A stretch of 49,814 nt of DNA from Acidaminococcaceae bacterium (GCA_944390935.1 CALXRU010000013.1:1-49814), one strand, 5' to 3'; counted from the first letter of the stretch, positions 34,688-42,987 are shown. Program-made: numbers and translations. Notes: generated by a model from the letters alone, not told the origin.

Positions 34688-35824
34688 TTACTTCTCCAGC
34701 AGCATCCTTGCCTGTTTTTGCACAAAGTCTTCCAATAATTTTAAGCGTTTATCGGGCAGGTTATAACGCGGATGTTTTTTGAATTTAAAATCGAGCAGAT
34801 GGCGTAAGCCCTCACGCAGTTCCGGCGTCAGCACTTTTTTAGCAGTGCCTGTAAAGTCATCATAAGTACATGGCATAAGCGTTTGGGCATAAGCTTCAAG
34901 TGCCGCAAAACTTTCCAAATCATCATGCCCGGCGTAATTAAAAAGCGAGTTGCCGTGGTCAAAAAGCGGTGCAGGCGCAGTTATTTTGTTAGTTTTATTA
35001 TCAATTAAAAAGCCAAAATTACCAAAGTGGCGGTCGGTATTAAAAATTACAGCATCCAAAACCATCATGGCGTGTAAGGCGTTAACATATTCTTCCCCAA
35101 GCTTTTGGTAATATTCTTCAACTGCTTCCATGCCGCCTGATATTACCACCCTGCCCACAGGTAAATAGGAATACTCTTTGCTGGTAAATAAATCGCAGAC
35201 AGAGCAAAGTTCACCTTTCCATTTAGAAAGGTTATAGCTGATTACATTAACACCTAAAGCCTTTGCTAGCTGCGCAGCATAAAATTCGGAATATGGTTCA
35301 CAGCCTGTATTGCTTGCACCACTGGTACCGCCCTTATATAAACGGATAGTACCATCCACCCTGCGCCAGCATTTAGGCAACATGCCGTTGGTAGTAAATT
35401 CAGGGCACGATGCCAGTGAAGTACGCACACTGCTGCCGTAGCCGGTAAAGGCAATCAGCGCCAGCAACTGGCTAAAACGGTTATCATATAAATTATATTT
35501 TTCAAAGGTCCCGTCAAAGCCTTCTTCCACAACCCAATAACAGTCGTTAAGCGATAAGCCTTTGGAAACTTTAATAATATTCATCGGGCGGTTAATATGC
35601 AGCCCGCATTTGCTTAAAAAGTTATTTACATAAGCACGGTTTTTGGGTATGGTACGCTGCTTCAACCATTTAGCAATGCCCGCTCCGCTCAGCTCCATGC
35701 CAAGCGGAAGTAAATAGCGTTCTTTTTCATTAACCCATAAAATTTTAATTTCAGGAGTTGCCGAATCTTCCGTTGCGCTGAAACGCAGCAGTGTTGTATT
35801 AAAATGTTTCAATTCGTAATTCAT
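34688..35824 (-). CDS. HipA-like Ser/Thr kinase without HipB partner
   Basis: 378 residues. The kinase core is visible as NTDRHFGNFGFL (catalytic loop, about 262-273) and LFDHGNSLF (metal-binding Asp, about 288). An N-terminal lobe contains RLYKGGTSG as the likely nucleotide loop. The fold is that of HipA/CtkA-type kinases, which phosphorylate translation factors or other targets. No HTH (HipB-like) antitoxin gene is next to it. The base composition is closer to the host than in the two downstream genes, so the island may be composite. First gene of the three-gene set (gap 28 bp). Confidence 0.82.
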   Translation of the reverse strand: MNYELKHFNTTLLRFSATEDSATPEIKILWVNEKERYLLPLGMELSGAGIAKWLKQRTIPKNRAYVNNFLSKCGLHINRPMNIIKVSKGLSLNDCYWVVEEGFDGTFEKYNLYDNRFSQLLALIAFTGYGSSVRTSLASCPEFTTNGMLPKCWRRVDGTIRLYKGGTSGASNTGCEPYSEFYAAQLAKALGVNVISYNLSKWKGELCSVCDLFTSKEYSYLPVGRVVISGGMEAVEEYYQKLGEEYVNALHAMMVLDAVIFNTDRHFGNFGFLIDNKTNKITAPAPLFDHGNSLFNYAGHDDLESFAALEAYAQTLMPCTYDDFTGTAKKVLTPELREGLRHLLDFKFKKHPRYNLPDKRLKLLEDFVQKQARMLLEK

Positions 35825-35848
35825 AGCCTGCCTCCTGATAATTTATTT

Positions 35849-35880
35849 TAATGAATTTGTAAATACATTTTTAACTACAA
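35849..35880 (-). promoter_or_regulatory. Inverted repeat upstream of the HipA-like gene
   Basis: ATTTGTA and TACAAAT separated by 14 bp lie just before the HipA-like gene, next to a TATACT-like -10. It could be an operator, but no regulator is encoded nearby. Confidence 0.35.
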
Positions 35881-35907
35881 ATATAGTATATCACAAAAAT
35901 CGGACAT

Positions 35908-35940
35908 AAAAAAAGCGCAGCTTTTAACTGCGCTTTTTGT
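35908..35940. terminator. Bidirectional terminator after the carbonic-anhydrase-like gene
   Basis: Stem AAAAAGCGCAG / CTGCGCTTTTT, loop CTTTTAA, with T7 on the minus strand. Confidence 0.85.
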
Positions 35941-35951
35941 TTTGAACTATC

Positions 35952-36503
35952 TTACACAATCTTTTCGCCGTGGTATTCTTCGCCGCCGCCATCGGGAAGC
36001 TCGTTGTAACGGCGAGTCCACAGGTTTTCGTATTTAACTGCCTGAGCGTGGGTAGCGTCGGTGTTTTCCGGCAGCTGTTTGATAACTTTGGCAGGTACGC
36101 CGGCAACAAGGCTGTACGGCGGCACGATGGTGTTTTTGGTTACAACCGCACCGGCTGCAACGATAGAGCCTTTGCCGATAACGGCGCCGTCCAGAACGGT
36201 GGAGTGCATGCCGATAAGGCAGTGGTCTTCAACGGTGCAGGCATGCAGAAGCGCGCAGTGACCAACGGTTACATAATCGCCAACAATGCAGGCATGGCTA
36301 TCGGAAACATGCAGCACGCTGTTATCCTGAATATTGGTATATCTGCCGATTTCAATACGGTTTACATCGCCGCGCACGGTTACGTTATACCATACGCTGC
36401 TGTATTCTTTCATCTCCGCCTTGCCGATGACTACCGCCGTTTCAGCGACAAAAGCCTTCGGGTCAATTTTAGGGGTATTGCCTTCAAATTTTTTAATAAG
36501 CAT
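35952..36503 (-). CDS. Gamma-carbonic-anhydrase-family hexapeptide protein
   Basis: 183 residues of left-handed beta-helix (imperfect hexapeptide repeats such as [20 protein letters not shown]). The three zinc-binding His positions of gamma carbonic anhydrases are present (HVSDSH, then GHCALLHAC). N-terminal [22 protein letters not shown] is typical of the YrdA/PaaY branch. Members hydrate CO2 or have unknown function; activity is not assured. The ATG follows AAAGGAGG. Own promoter at 36538-36565. Confidence 0.9.
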   Translation of the reverse strand: MLIKKFEGNTPKIDPKAFVAETAVVIGKAEMKEYSSVWYNVTVRGDVNRIEIGRYTNIQDNSVLHVSDSHACIVGDYVTVGHCALLHACTVEDHCLIGMHSTVLDGAVIGKGSIVAAGAVVTKNTIVPPYSLVAGVPAKVIKQLPENTDATHAQAVKYENLWTRRYNELPDGGGEEYHGEKIV

Positions 36504-36537
36504 TGTAAGATTCCTCCTTTATGCTGCTCACAATTCT

Positions 36538-36565
36538 ATTGTATTCTGTATACAAAATTTGTCAA
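36538..36565 (-). promoter_or_regulatory. Promoter of the carbonic-anhydrase-like gene
   Basis: On the minus strand: TTGACA (36560-36565), 16-bp spacer, TACAAT (36538-36543). Confidence 0.6.
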
Positions 36566-36629
36566 GGAATTGGCGTGGATTTTACCTTAAAAATAAAACC
36601 CCTGCCAAAACCGTTAACTTATTAACACT

Positions 36630-37859
36630 TTATGCCCTCGCCATGCCGCGTACTTTGGTAAAGTAAGTATAAACACCGGCGCACACCAGAATAAATCCGG
36701 TCAGCACAAGTATCAGGCGCGTCGGCAAAAAGCCGCCTAAAAAACCGCCCAACAGCGGGCCAACCACGCCGCCAAACTGCTGCGCGCTGGTAACAAGCCC
36801 AAACGCCTTGCCGCGGACGGAAGGGTCGGTAACTTCAACCAGGCGCGCGTTAATATTAGGCACCGCGCCCGCCAAGAACAGGCCGTAAACAAACGTAACC
36901 GCCGCGTATTGCCAGATGTTGCTGACAAAGAACTGGCACATATTTATTGCGCCCGCGCAGATAAACACTAAAAACAGCGTTTTGGTATAGCCGCGCTTTT
37001 GCCCGCGGTTGCCCCAGTACGGACCGGCGATGATACCGGCGATGCCCGCCAGCGAGAAGATAACGCCCGCCGTTTTAACAACGTCGTCGTTGACAACGCC
37101 GCCCAAAAGGTACGAAACGTACATGGTAATCAGCGGCTGCACAATCATCACGCAAACCTGCACCAGAAAGAACATGCTCATAACAAACAGCAGCCCTTTG
37201 TTTTGCAGCGAAGCGCGTAAATCCGCCCAAACATGTATAACTTTGCTTTCGCCCTTTTCGTGCCCAATATCGCGCACCAGCGCAATAACCATAATTGTTG
37301 CAATTAAAAGCGCCACCGCCGCAATATAAAACGACATGCGCATGCCGAACCACGCACTGACGTAACCGCCGAGCATCGGCCCTAAAATGCTGCCGCTGGC
37401 AACCGCCGTCTGCATCAGGCCCATGCCCCAGCCCATTTTAACCGCCGGCAGCGTGGATGAAACTAGCGACAGCGCCGCCGGTACAAAACCACTGACAAGG
37501 CCTGCTAAAAGACGCACGCCAAAAAGCTGTTCCGGCGTCTGGCACATGCCCATCAGCGCATAGCTTATTGCCAGCCCGAAGCCCGCGCGGATTGCCATGA
37601 GGCGCTGGCCGATTCTGTCCGCGTGAGCGCCCCAGTACGGCGCCATAACCGCCGCCGTAAAAAACGTTACGCTGTAAATAAGCCCCGTCCATTCGTTAAC
37701 ATCGCTTTGCGCAACGCCTAAATGCTGCAAAAGGTACACAGGCAAAAACGGCACGCACATGGTGTAGCTGGCGCAGCAGAAAAACACGCACACCCATAAC
37801 ACGTACAGGTTCAGCTTCCAGTGCAGCTTACCGCCGCCCCTGTCCTCAAAAATATTCAT
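36630..37859 (-). CDS. MFS transporter, DHA-type
   Basis: 409 residues with 12 membrane helices. The A-loop motif after TM2 is GAHADRIGQRLMAIRAGFG and the motif-C region in TM5 is GSILGPMLGGYVSAWFG. The second half has the repeated GPYWGNRGQKRG loop and VGPLLGGFLGG. This pattern fits the drug:H+ antiporter-1 (multidrug exporter) group, but substrate is unknown. ATG follows CGGAG. Single gene. Confidence 0.9.
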   Translation of the reverse strand: MNIFEDRGGGKLHWKLNLYVLWVCVFFCCASYTMCVPFLPVYLLQHLGVAQSDVNEWTGLIYSVTFFTAAVMAPYWGAHADRIGQRLMAIRAGFGLAISYALMGMCQTPEQLFGVRLLAGLVSGFVPAALSLVSSTLPAVKMGWGMGLMQTAVASGSILGPMLGGYVSAWFGMRMSFYIAAVALLIATIMVIALVRDIGHEKGESKVIHVWADLRASLQNKGLLFVMSMFFLVQVCVMIVQPLITMYVSYLLGGVVNDDVVKTAGVIFSLAGIAGIIAGPYWGNRGQKRGYTKTLFLVFICAGAINMCQFFVSNIWQYAAVTFVYGLFLAGAVPNINARLVEVTDPSVRGKAFGLVTSAQQFGGVVGPLLGGFLGGFLPTRLILVLTGFILVCAGVYTYFTKVRGMARA

Positions 37860-37957
37860 AATATCATCTCCGCACGATAATATCTTATATTAACATTTTA
37901 TCATATCATAAATATTTAGTGTGACATTTGTGTAAACTCATTGCACAAAAGGGGTTG

Positions 37958-37986
37958 TTGCGGCGCGGCGGCGGATATTGTATAAT
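37958..37986 (+). promoter_or_regulatory. Promoter of the hypothetical protein-GNAT pair
   Basis: TTGCGG (37958-37963), 17-bp spacer, TATAAT (37981-37986). Confidence 0.5.
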
Positions 37987-38018
37987 AAATTGACTACATT
38001 AAATAAGGATGTGTGACC

Positions 38019-39101
38019 GTGAAAGGATTTAAGAAGCAGGAACTTGAACAGCAGGGCTTTATGGGTAAGCTGTTTGGCAGCAAGCCCCAGCAGAACGCCT
38101 TTGCCGAAATAAATAACATTCTGACGGACGCAGCGAGCGCCGCCGAACTGACGAAGGACGCAGCCGCAGGTATTTTTAAAAAGTGGGGCTGCAAGTTTAA
38201 CGACGGCAATATGGATCAGCGCAGCGCCATTTACCGCAAGGTTGCGGATAACGCCTTTACCTACGCCAAGGGCAAGGACGATGCTCTTTTGGCTGACCGC
38301 GCCCACATGGCAGAAATTTTGGAAATACCGGAAAACCTGTGCCGCTTAGCCGATAACGGTGCAAAAAAATCGGCATATTTTGCGCGCTGCCGCAACATCG
38401 TCAACGGCGAAGAAACCTTGGACATTAAAGCCATTAACGAATTATTCGGCTACGATTATGAGGACGGCTTTGACTTCCGCAAGCAGGTGTTTAACGATTA
38501 TTTTAACGGCGCGTTTGACCGCATTGCCGAAGCAAAACGCTTTACGCCGGACGACGAGCAGCACCTGCGTGACATGTGCGCCAAGCTGGATATTCCGTAT
38601 GAATTTAAAGCCAACATCGACAACGCGCTGACCAAGTACCGCTATCTGTGGAATGCGGAAAACGCACCGCTGGGCAATGTTAAAGTTGACTTCCCGCTGG
38701 ACGATGGCGAAATCTGCCACGCGGCAGGGCAGGCTTATTTGTGCGAGGTTAAAACCGTTGCCAAAGAGGACAACTATTACCAGCTGACCCGCAAACTGCG
38801 CATTGATGAAACCATTTCCTTTAAAGGCGAGCACATTGAGCACCCACAGATTATGGAAGAAACGGCGGTCATCACCGACGCGGGCTACCTGTTTTTGACC
38901 AACAGCCGCATTATTTATTTAAGCAAAAAAATGGCGAAAGAAATCCACCTGGACGATTTAAAAACGGCTGACCTTTCTTCTAACATTATTTATGCGCACA
39001 AAAACGACGGCGAGAGCCTTTCCTTTAAAATGCAGGACGACGCTGCCGAAGTTATGTTTGCCATTCTGCGCCGCATTTTAACCGACAGGAACAAAAAATG
39101 A
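38019..39101 (+). CDS. Hypothetical protein with C-terminal PH/GRAM-like domain (360 aa)
   Basis: I do not recognise the family as a whole. The N-terminal 60 residues contain KLFGSKPQQ and a small helical region. The middle (about 60-230) is helical and charged. The C-terminal 120 residues (ETAVITDAGYLFLTNSRIIYLS, then IHLDDLKTADLS) look like a bacterial PH/GRAM-type beta-sandwich. No signal peptide and no membrane helix. The start is the GTG at 38019, 9 nt from AAGGA; the GTG two codons earlier is too close. Its stop overlaps the GNAT gene start (ATGA), so the two are coupled. Confidence 0.75.
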   Translation: MKGFKKQELEQQGFMGKLFGSKPQQNAFAEINNILTDAASAAELTKDAAAGIFKKWGCKFNDGNMDQRSAIYRKVADNAFTYAKGKDDALLADRAHMAEILEIPENLCRLADNGAKKSAYFARCRNIVNGEETLDIKAINELFGYDYEDGFDFRKQVFNDYFNGAFDRIAEAKRFTPDDEQHLRDMCAKLDIPYEFKANIDNALTKYRYLWNAENAPLGNVKVDFPLDDGEICHAAGQAYLCEVKTVAKEDNYYQLTRKLRIDETISFKGEHIEHPQIMEETAVITDAGYLFLTNSRIIYLSKKMAKEIHLDDLKTADLSSNIIYAHKNDGESLSFKMQDDAAEVMFAILRRILTDRNKK

Positions 39102-39679
39102 AGGACTTAATCCGTTTTGCAATGCCTACCGATGCCGGACGCATTTTGGAAATTTACGCGCCGTATATTACGGATACCGTCATCTCGTTTGAATACGACG
39201 TGCCGTCGCTTGCGGATTTTACCGCACGCGTGGAAAAAATCAGCGGCAAGTATCCGTACATTGTGTATGAGCATGACGGCGTGGTAGTAGGTTATGCTTA
39301 TGCGTCGCCGTATATTGAACGCGCAGCGTATGATTACACTGTTGACCTGTCCGTTTATGTGGACGCAGCTTATTGCGGGCAAAGCATCGGCGAATGTTTA
39401 TACGCAGCGCTGCTGGATATTCTGGCAAAACAGGGCTTTTACAACGCTTACGCGTGCATTACCGCTACCAACCGGAACAGCCTTAACTTTCACAAGCGCA
39501 TGGGCTTTACAGATACCGGTACGCACCCGTTAGCCGGTTTTAAACACGGCAAATGGCTGGACGTTTGCTGGTATTATAAACGCTTACAAGCAGATACCAA
39601 TCCGCCGCAGCCGCTGAAGCAAATCAGCAGCTTTAATAACGGCGACTTATTGCAGCCTGACGAAACGTATAAAAAATGA
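39098..39679 (+). CDS. GNAT acetyltransferase, phosphinothricin-acetyltransferase-like
   Basis: 193 residues. The start IRFAMPTDAGRILEIYAPYITDT and the segment SFEYDVPS are typical of the Pat/YwnH branch, which acetylates phosphinothricin, methionine sulfoximine or related amines. The CoA loop lies at CGQSIGECLYAALL, near residue 95, and the ending has SLNFHKRMGFTDTGTHPLAGFKHGKWLDV, a branch hallmark. The CoA loop is less perfect (GQSIGE instead of G-x-G-x-G/A). Expressed with the hypothetical gene before it. Confidence 0.88.
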   Translation: MKDLIRFAMPTDAGRILEIYAPYITDTVISFEYDVPSLADFTARVEKISGKYPYIVYEHDGVVVGYAYASPYIERAAYDYTVDLSVYVDAAYCGQSIGECLYAALLDILAKQGFYNAYACITATNRNSLNFHKRMGFTDTGTHPLAGFKHGKWLDVCWYYKRLQADTNPPQPLKQISSFNNGDLLQPDETYKK

Positions 39680-39699
39680 GCTTAATACGCAAAACAACC

Positions 39700-39730
39700 T
39701 GCCGCAGCAATGCAGCAGGTTATTTTTTAT
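39700..39730 (+). terminator. Terminator of the GNAT gene
   Basis: AACCTGC / GCAGGTT stem followed by a T-rich tail. Confidence 0.65.
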
Positions 39731-39740
39731 TTATAACGTC

Positions 39741-39769
39741 TTGACTAATTTTTACTTTTCAAGCATAAT
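39741..39769 (+). promoter_or_regulatory. Toxin promoter, copy B
   Basis: TTGACT (39741-39746), 17-bp spacer, CATAAT (39764-39769); the same design as copy A. The start is expected at the G of GCCGTG (39776). Confidence 0.75.
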
Positions 39770-39775
39770 ATAAAA

Positions 39776-39909
39776 GCCGTGACTCTTTCCGGTAGGAAGG
39801 AGGTGCATCTTTTTGGAAACAATTATAATCCCATTTTTCGTATCTGTCGCAGCAAGTATAGCAGCATACTATATTTGCAAGTGGCTGGACAGATATCTGT
39901 AAACACGGC
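39776..39909 (+). promoter_or_regulatory. 5'-3' mRNA helix and SD-sequestering hairpin, copy B
   Basis: GCCGTG (39776-39781) pairs with CACGGC (39904-39909). One pair is C-G here where copies A and C have U-A, a compensatory change. CTTTCC / GGAAGG (loop GGTA) covers the SD. Confidence 0.65.
39813..39902 (+). CDS. Fst-like single-helix membrane toxin, copy B (29 aa)
   Basis: 29 residues, TTG start (METIIIPFFV) and end AYYICKWLDRYL, identical to copy A over the last 12 residues. The GGAAGGAGGTG site is 9 nt from TTG; no ATG fits. One membrane helix. Flanked by the same promoter, terminator and antisense promoter as copies A and C. A TTG start with a masked SD suggests very low translation, as expected for a type I toxin. 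Toxicity inferred. Confidence 0.78.
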   Translation: METIIIPFFVSVAASIAAYYICKWLDRYL

Positions 39910-39914
39910 CAGCA

Positions 39915-39992
39915 CATAAAAAAAACCGGGAGTTGCCGCTCCCGGTTTTTCTTTTGATGTGCACCTTTCGGAAACCATCAATCCCTTTTCGT
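39915..39992 (-). ncRNA. Predicted antisense antitoxin RNA, copy B
   Basis: About 75 nt predicted from the promoter at 39999-40027 to the shared terminator, carrying the complement of the toxin start region. Confidence 0.62.
39921..39950. terminator. Bidirectional terminator, copy B
   Basis: Perfect 12-bp stem AAAAACCGGGAG / CTCCCGGTTTTT, loop TTGCCG. The stem is identical to copies A and C; only the loop varies. Confidence 0.9.
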
Positions 39993-39998
39993 GCTTAC

Positions 39999-40027
39999 AT
40001 TATAGCACGGTTTATTATAAAAAGCAA
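39999..40027 (-). promoter_or_regulatory. Antisense promoter, copy B
   Basis: On the minus strand: TTGCTT (40022-40027), 17-bp spacer, TATAAT (39999-40004). It starts just before the thiC stop on the same strand. Confidence 0.65.
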
Positions 40028-40031
40028 AATT

Positions 40032-41336
40032 TTATTTGCGGCAGTTTTTGCACTTATCCAGATATTCGCCGACAATTTTCACTGCGCAGTAATCGCCGCA
40101 CATGGAGCAGGCTTCTTCGTCTTCCCTGTTCTTTTTATCGCGATAAGCCTGCGCTTTAACAGGGTCAATGGCAAGCTCAATCTGCTTTTTCCAGTCCAGC
40201 GCTTTGCGCGCCTTCGCCATTTCTAAATCCCAGGCAACAGCTTTAGGCAGCCCTTTGGCGATATCGGCCGCGTGGCCTGCAATACGCGCTGCAATTACGC
40301 CCTCACGCACATCGTCGATATCGGGCAGCCCCAAATGTTCAGCCGGCGTTACATAGCACAAAAAGTCCGCGCCGCTTACCGCCGCCAAAGTGCCGCCGAT
40401 AGCGGAGGTAATATGGTCGTAGCCCGGCGCAACATCCGTTACCAAAGGCCCCAGCACATAAAACGGCGCGCCGTGGCACACACGTTTTTGCAGCTGCATG
40501 TTGGCGGCAATCTGGTTGTAAGGCACATGTCCCGGACCTTCCACCATTACCTGCACGCCTTTATCCCACGCACGCTGCGTCAGTTCGCCAAGGTTCAAAA
40601 GTTCCTGCAGCTGCGCACGGTCGCTGGCATCGGCAAGGCAGCCGGGGCGCAAACCGTCGCCCAAACTAATTGTCACGTCGTATTCGGCGCAGATGTCCAG
40701 AATCTCGTCATAATATTCGTACAGCGGGTTCTCCTTGCCGTTATGCAGCATCCAGCCGGTAATAAAGCTGCCGCCGCGGCTTACCACGTCCATTACGCGC
40801 CCTTCGCCGGTCAGCATGTCCAGCACCTTTTTGTTAATGCCGCAGTGTATCGTCATAAAGTCCGCACCGTCCGCCGCCTGCTGGCGGATAACGTCAAACA
40901 AATCCTCTTTCGTCATCTCCACAACGGCGCCGCGTTTTTTTATCGTTTCCACCGTCACCTGGTAAATCGGCACCGTGCCGACCATAACCGTGCTGGCGTT
41001 AATAATCGCCCTGCGCGATGCGTCGATGTTGTCGCCCGTGGATAAATCCATCACGCTGTCAGCGCCCGCGTCAATCGCCGCCTTCAATTTTTCAAGCTCC
41101 GGCTCCGGGTCGGGGAAGCTGCTGGATGTGCCGATGTTGGCATTGACCTTAACGCTCAGCCCCTGCCCCACGCCGCACGGCGTTACGTTTTTATGGTTTA
41201 TGTTAAGCGGTATGGCAATCGTGCCTTCGGCTACGCCCTTGCGGATAAATTCTTCCGTCACGCCCTCGTAGGCCGCCACCTGCTTCATCGCTTCGGTAAT
41301 AATGCCCTGACGGGCAAGCTGCATTTGTGTTGCCAA
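40032..41336 (-). CDS. thiC: Phosphomethylpyrimidine synthase
   Basis: Radical-SAM enzyme turning aminoimidazole ribotide into HMP-phosphate for thiamine. 434 residues from a TTG start with AAAGGAAG 7 nt before it; the next ATG is four codons in. The start (TQMQLARQGIIT) matches the short clostridial form without the N-terminal extension. Family blocks: NINHKNVTPCGVGQG, NANIGTSSSF, TIHCGIN, SRGGSFITGWM, VEGPGHVPYNQI. The C-terminal cluster motif is CSMCGDYC, C-x2-C-x3-C, one residue shorter than the often quoted C-x2-C-x4-C. No other thi gene and no THI-box riboswitch is nearby. Confidence 0.95.
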   Translation of the reverse strand: MATQMQLARQGIITEAMKQVAAYEGVTEEFIRKGVAEGTIAIPLNINHKNVTPCGVGQGLSVKVNANIGTSSSFPDPEPELEKLKAAIDAGADSVMDLSTGDNIDASRRAIINASTVMVGTVPIYQVTVETIKKRGAVVEMTKEDLFDVIRQQAADGADFMTIHCGINKKVLDMLTGEGRVMDVVSRGGSFITGWMLHNGKENPLYEYYDEILDICAEYDVTISLGDGLRPGCLADASDRAQLQELLNLGELTQRAWDKGVQVMVEGPGHVPYNQIAANMQLQKRVCHGAPFYVLGPLVTDVAPGYDHITSAIGGTLAAVSGADFLCYVTPAEHLGLPDIDDVREGVIAARIAGHAADIAKGLPKAVAWDLEMAKARKALDWKKQIELAIDPVKAQAYRDKKNREDEEACSMCGDYCAVKIVGEYLDKCKNCRK

Positions 41337-41490
41337 AAAATCACTTCCTTTGCTGTTGATGTTTTTATTATAACCCAAAACCGTGCAACTCTCCACCGCT
41401 TTTGCGGATTTTTTAAAATTAGTCTTTACATGTATTTAATAATTATTTTTTATTTTTCACATAAATATCAACATTTACTTACTGATTAGT

Positions 41491-41498
41491 GCTATAAT
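41491..41498 (+). promoter_or_regulatory. Extended -10 promoter of the iron alcohol dehydrogenase gene
   Basis: TGCTATAAT with TATAAT at 41493-41498, 32 bp before the ATG; no good -35 box. Confidence 0.5.
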
Positions 41499-41529
41499 AA
41501 AATCAGCAAAGAAATTAGGAGGCGATTAT

Positions 41530-42699
41530 ATGTCACGCTTTACTTTACCACGCGATATTTACTACGGGCCGGGCGCCCTTGATGAATTAAAGGTTCTGGC
41601 TGGCCATAAAAAAGCCATGATTTTAACCGGAGGCAGCTCCATGCGCAAAGGCGGCTTTTTGCAGAAAACCGAAGAAGTTTTGAAAGCCGCAGGGCTTGAA
41701 ACCGCTTTATTTGAAGGCATCGAGCCCGACCCTTCTATTGAAACCGTTATGAAAGGCGCACAGGCCATGCGCGAATTTGAACCGGACGTTATCGTCGCTA
41801 TCGGCGGCGGCTCGCCTATTGACGCAGCCAAAGCCATGTGGGTATTTTACGAACACCCCGACAAAACCTTTGACGATATTAAAAATCCGTTCACTATGCC
41901 GAAGCTGCGCAACAAGGCAATCTTCGTAGCCATTCCGTCTACCAGCGGCACTGCTTCCGAAGTTACCGCCTTTTCGGTTATCACCGATTACAGCACCGGC
42001 ATCAAATATCCGCTGGCCGATTTTGAAATTACGCCGGATATCGCCGTTATCGACACGGACATTCCGCTGACGATGCCGCCGAAACTGACTGCCCACACCG
42101 GCATGGACGCTCTGACCCACGCCATTGAAGCCTATGTTGCCACTGCACGCAGCGAATTTTCCGACGCGCTGGCATTAAAAGCCATCGGCGATATTTTTGA
42201 CAACCTGCTTGACAGCTACCACGGCGATAAGGAAGCACGCGGCAAAATGCACATTGCCCAGTGCCTCGCAGGCATGGCATTCAGCAACGCGCTTCTGGGC
42301 ATTGCCCACAGCCTGGCGCACAAAACCGGCGCTATCTTCCACATTCCGCACGGCTGCTGCAACGCAATCCTGCTGCCGGCAGTTATCCAGTACAACAGCC
42401 GCGTAAGCATGGCGCGCTATGCTGCCATTGCCCGTTACCTCGGCCTGCCCGGCGGCACCGATAAACAGCTGACCGATTCGCTGGTTAAAGCCATTATGGA
42501 AATGAACAAAGCGCTGAACATTGCGCAGACTTATAAAGACAACGGCGTAAGCGAAGAACTGTTCAAGGAGCACGCCGATGCTATTGCCCACAACGCAGTG
42601 CTTGACCCCTGCACCTTCAGCAATCCGCGCCCGATTGACGACGCAGCAATGAAAGAAGTGCTGGCCTGCGCTTACTATGGCAAACCGGTAACTTTCTGA
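41530..42699 (+). CDS. Iron-containing alcohol dehydrogenase
   Basis: 389 residues, group III NAD(P)-dependent alcohol dehydrogenase. N-terminal dinucleotide part with GGGSPIDAAKAM (about 97-108). Metal site: Asp in MDALTHAIEAY and the histidines of GIAHSLAHK and HIPHGCCN. The C-terminus is normal. It resembles butanol/1,3-propanediol/lactaldehyde-type enzymes, so it likely reduces an aldehyde to recycle NAD(P)H. Exact substrate unknown. ATG follows TTAGGAGG. Monocistronic, divergent from thiC. Confidence 0.93.
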   Translation: MSRFTLPRDIYYGPGALDELKVLAGHKKAMILTGGSSMRKGGFLQKTEEVLKAAGLETALFEGIEPDPSIETVMKGAQAMREFEPDVIVAIGGGSPIDAAKAMWVFYEHPDKTFDDIKNPFTMPKLRNKAIFVAIPSTSGTASEVTAFSVITDYSTGIKYPLADFEITPDIAVIDTDIPLTMPPKLTAHTGMDALTHAIEAYVATARSEFSDALALKAIGDIFDNLLDSYHGDKEARGKMHIAQCLAGMAFSNALLGIAHSLAHKTGAIFHIPHGCCNAILLPAVIQYNSRVSMARYAAIARYLGLPGGTDKQLTDSLVKAIMEMNKALNIAQTYKDNGVSEELFKEHADAIAHNAVLDPCTFSNPRPIDDAAMKEVLACAYYGKPVTF

Positions 42700-42735
42700 T
42701 TGCCATTTCAATAAAATCAAAACACTGTAGTTTTA

Positions 42736-42770
42736 ATGCCGCTGCCCAAAAAGCAGCGGCATTTTTATTA
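42736..42770 (+). terminator. Terminator of the alcohol dehydrogenase gene
   Basis: ATGCCGCTGC / GCAGCGGCAT, loop CCAAAAA, then T5. Confidence 0.85.
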
Positions 42771-42987
42771 TTATTTATACACGTTTTTATAAAATCTATT
42801 CAGCACAAACTAAAATTCCGCCCTAATCACCATGGCATTAATTTTATCGCTTTTAAGCATAAAATGTGTTAAATTAACAATAATTCACACTTTTTTACGG
42901 CATTTAAGGTTGTTTTTTGTTGTATTTTGTGCGAAAATATAATAGTAATTGTGCAACTTGTATTTGGTTAGTTGGGAGTAATTTTAC

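Larger units (their letters stand above)
39803..39991. repeat. Direct repeat pair, copy B
   Basis: 39803-39840 and 39959-39991 share GTGCA-CTTT, GGAAAC, a short AT stretch, AATCCC and TTTTTCG/TTTTCG in order. This is the clearest direct repeat of the three loci; it makes the antisense RNA complementary to the toxin start region including the TTG codon. Confidence 0.8.

Noticed and set aside
29400..35900. Prophage or transposon carrying the AT-rich island
   Set aside because: No transposase, integrase or phage structural gene and no flanking repeats were seen. The island may have come by recombination.
41337..41529. TPP riboswitch upstream of thiC
   Set aside because: Looked for the THI-box core on the minus strand; not found. 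Only AT-rich sequence and a TATAAT.
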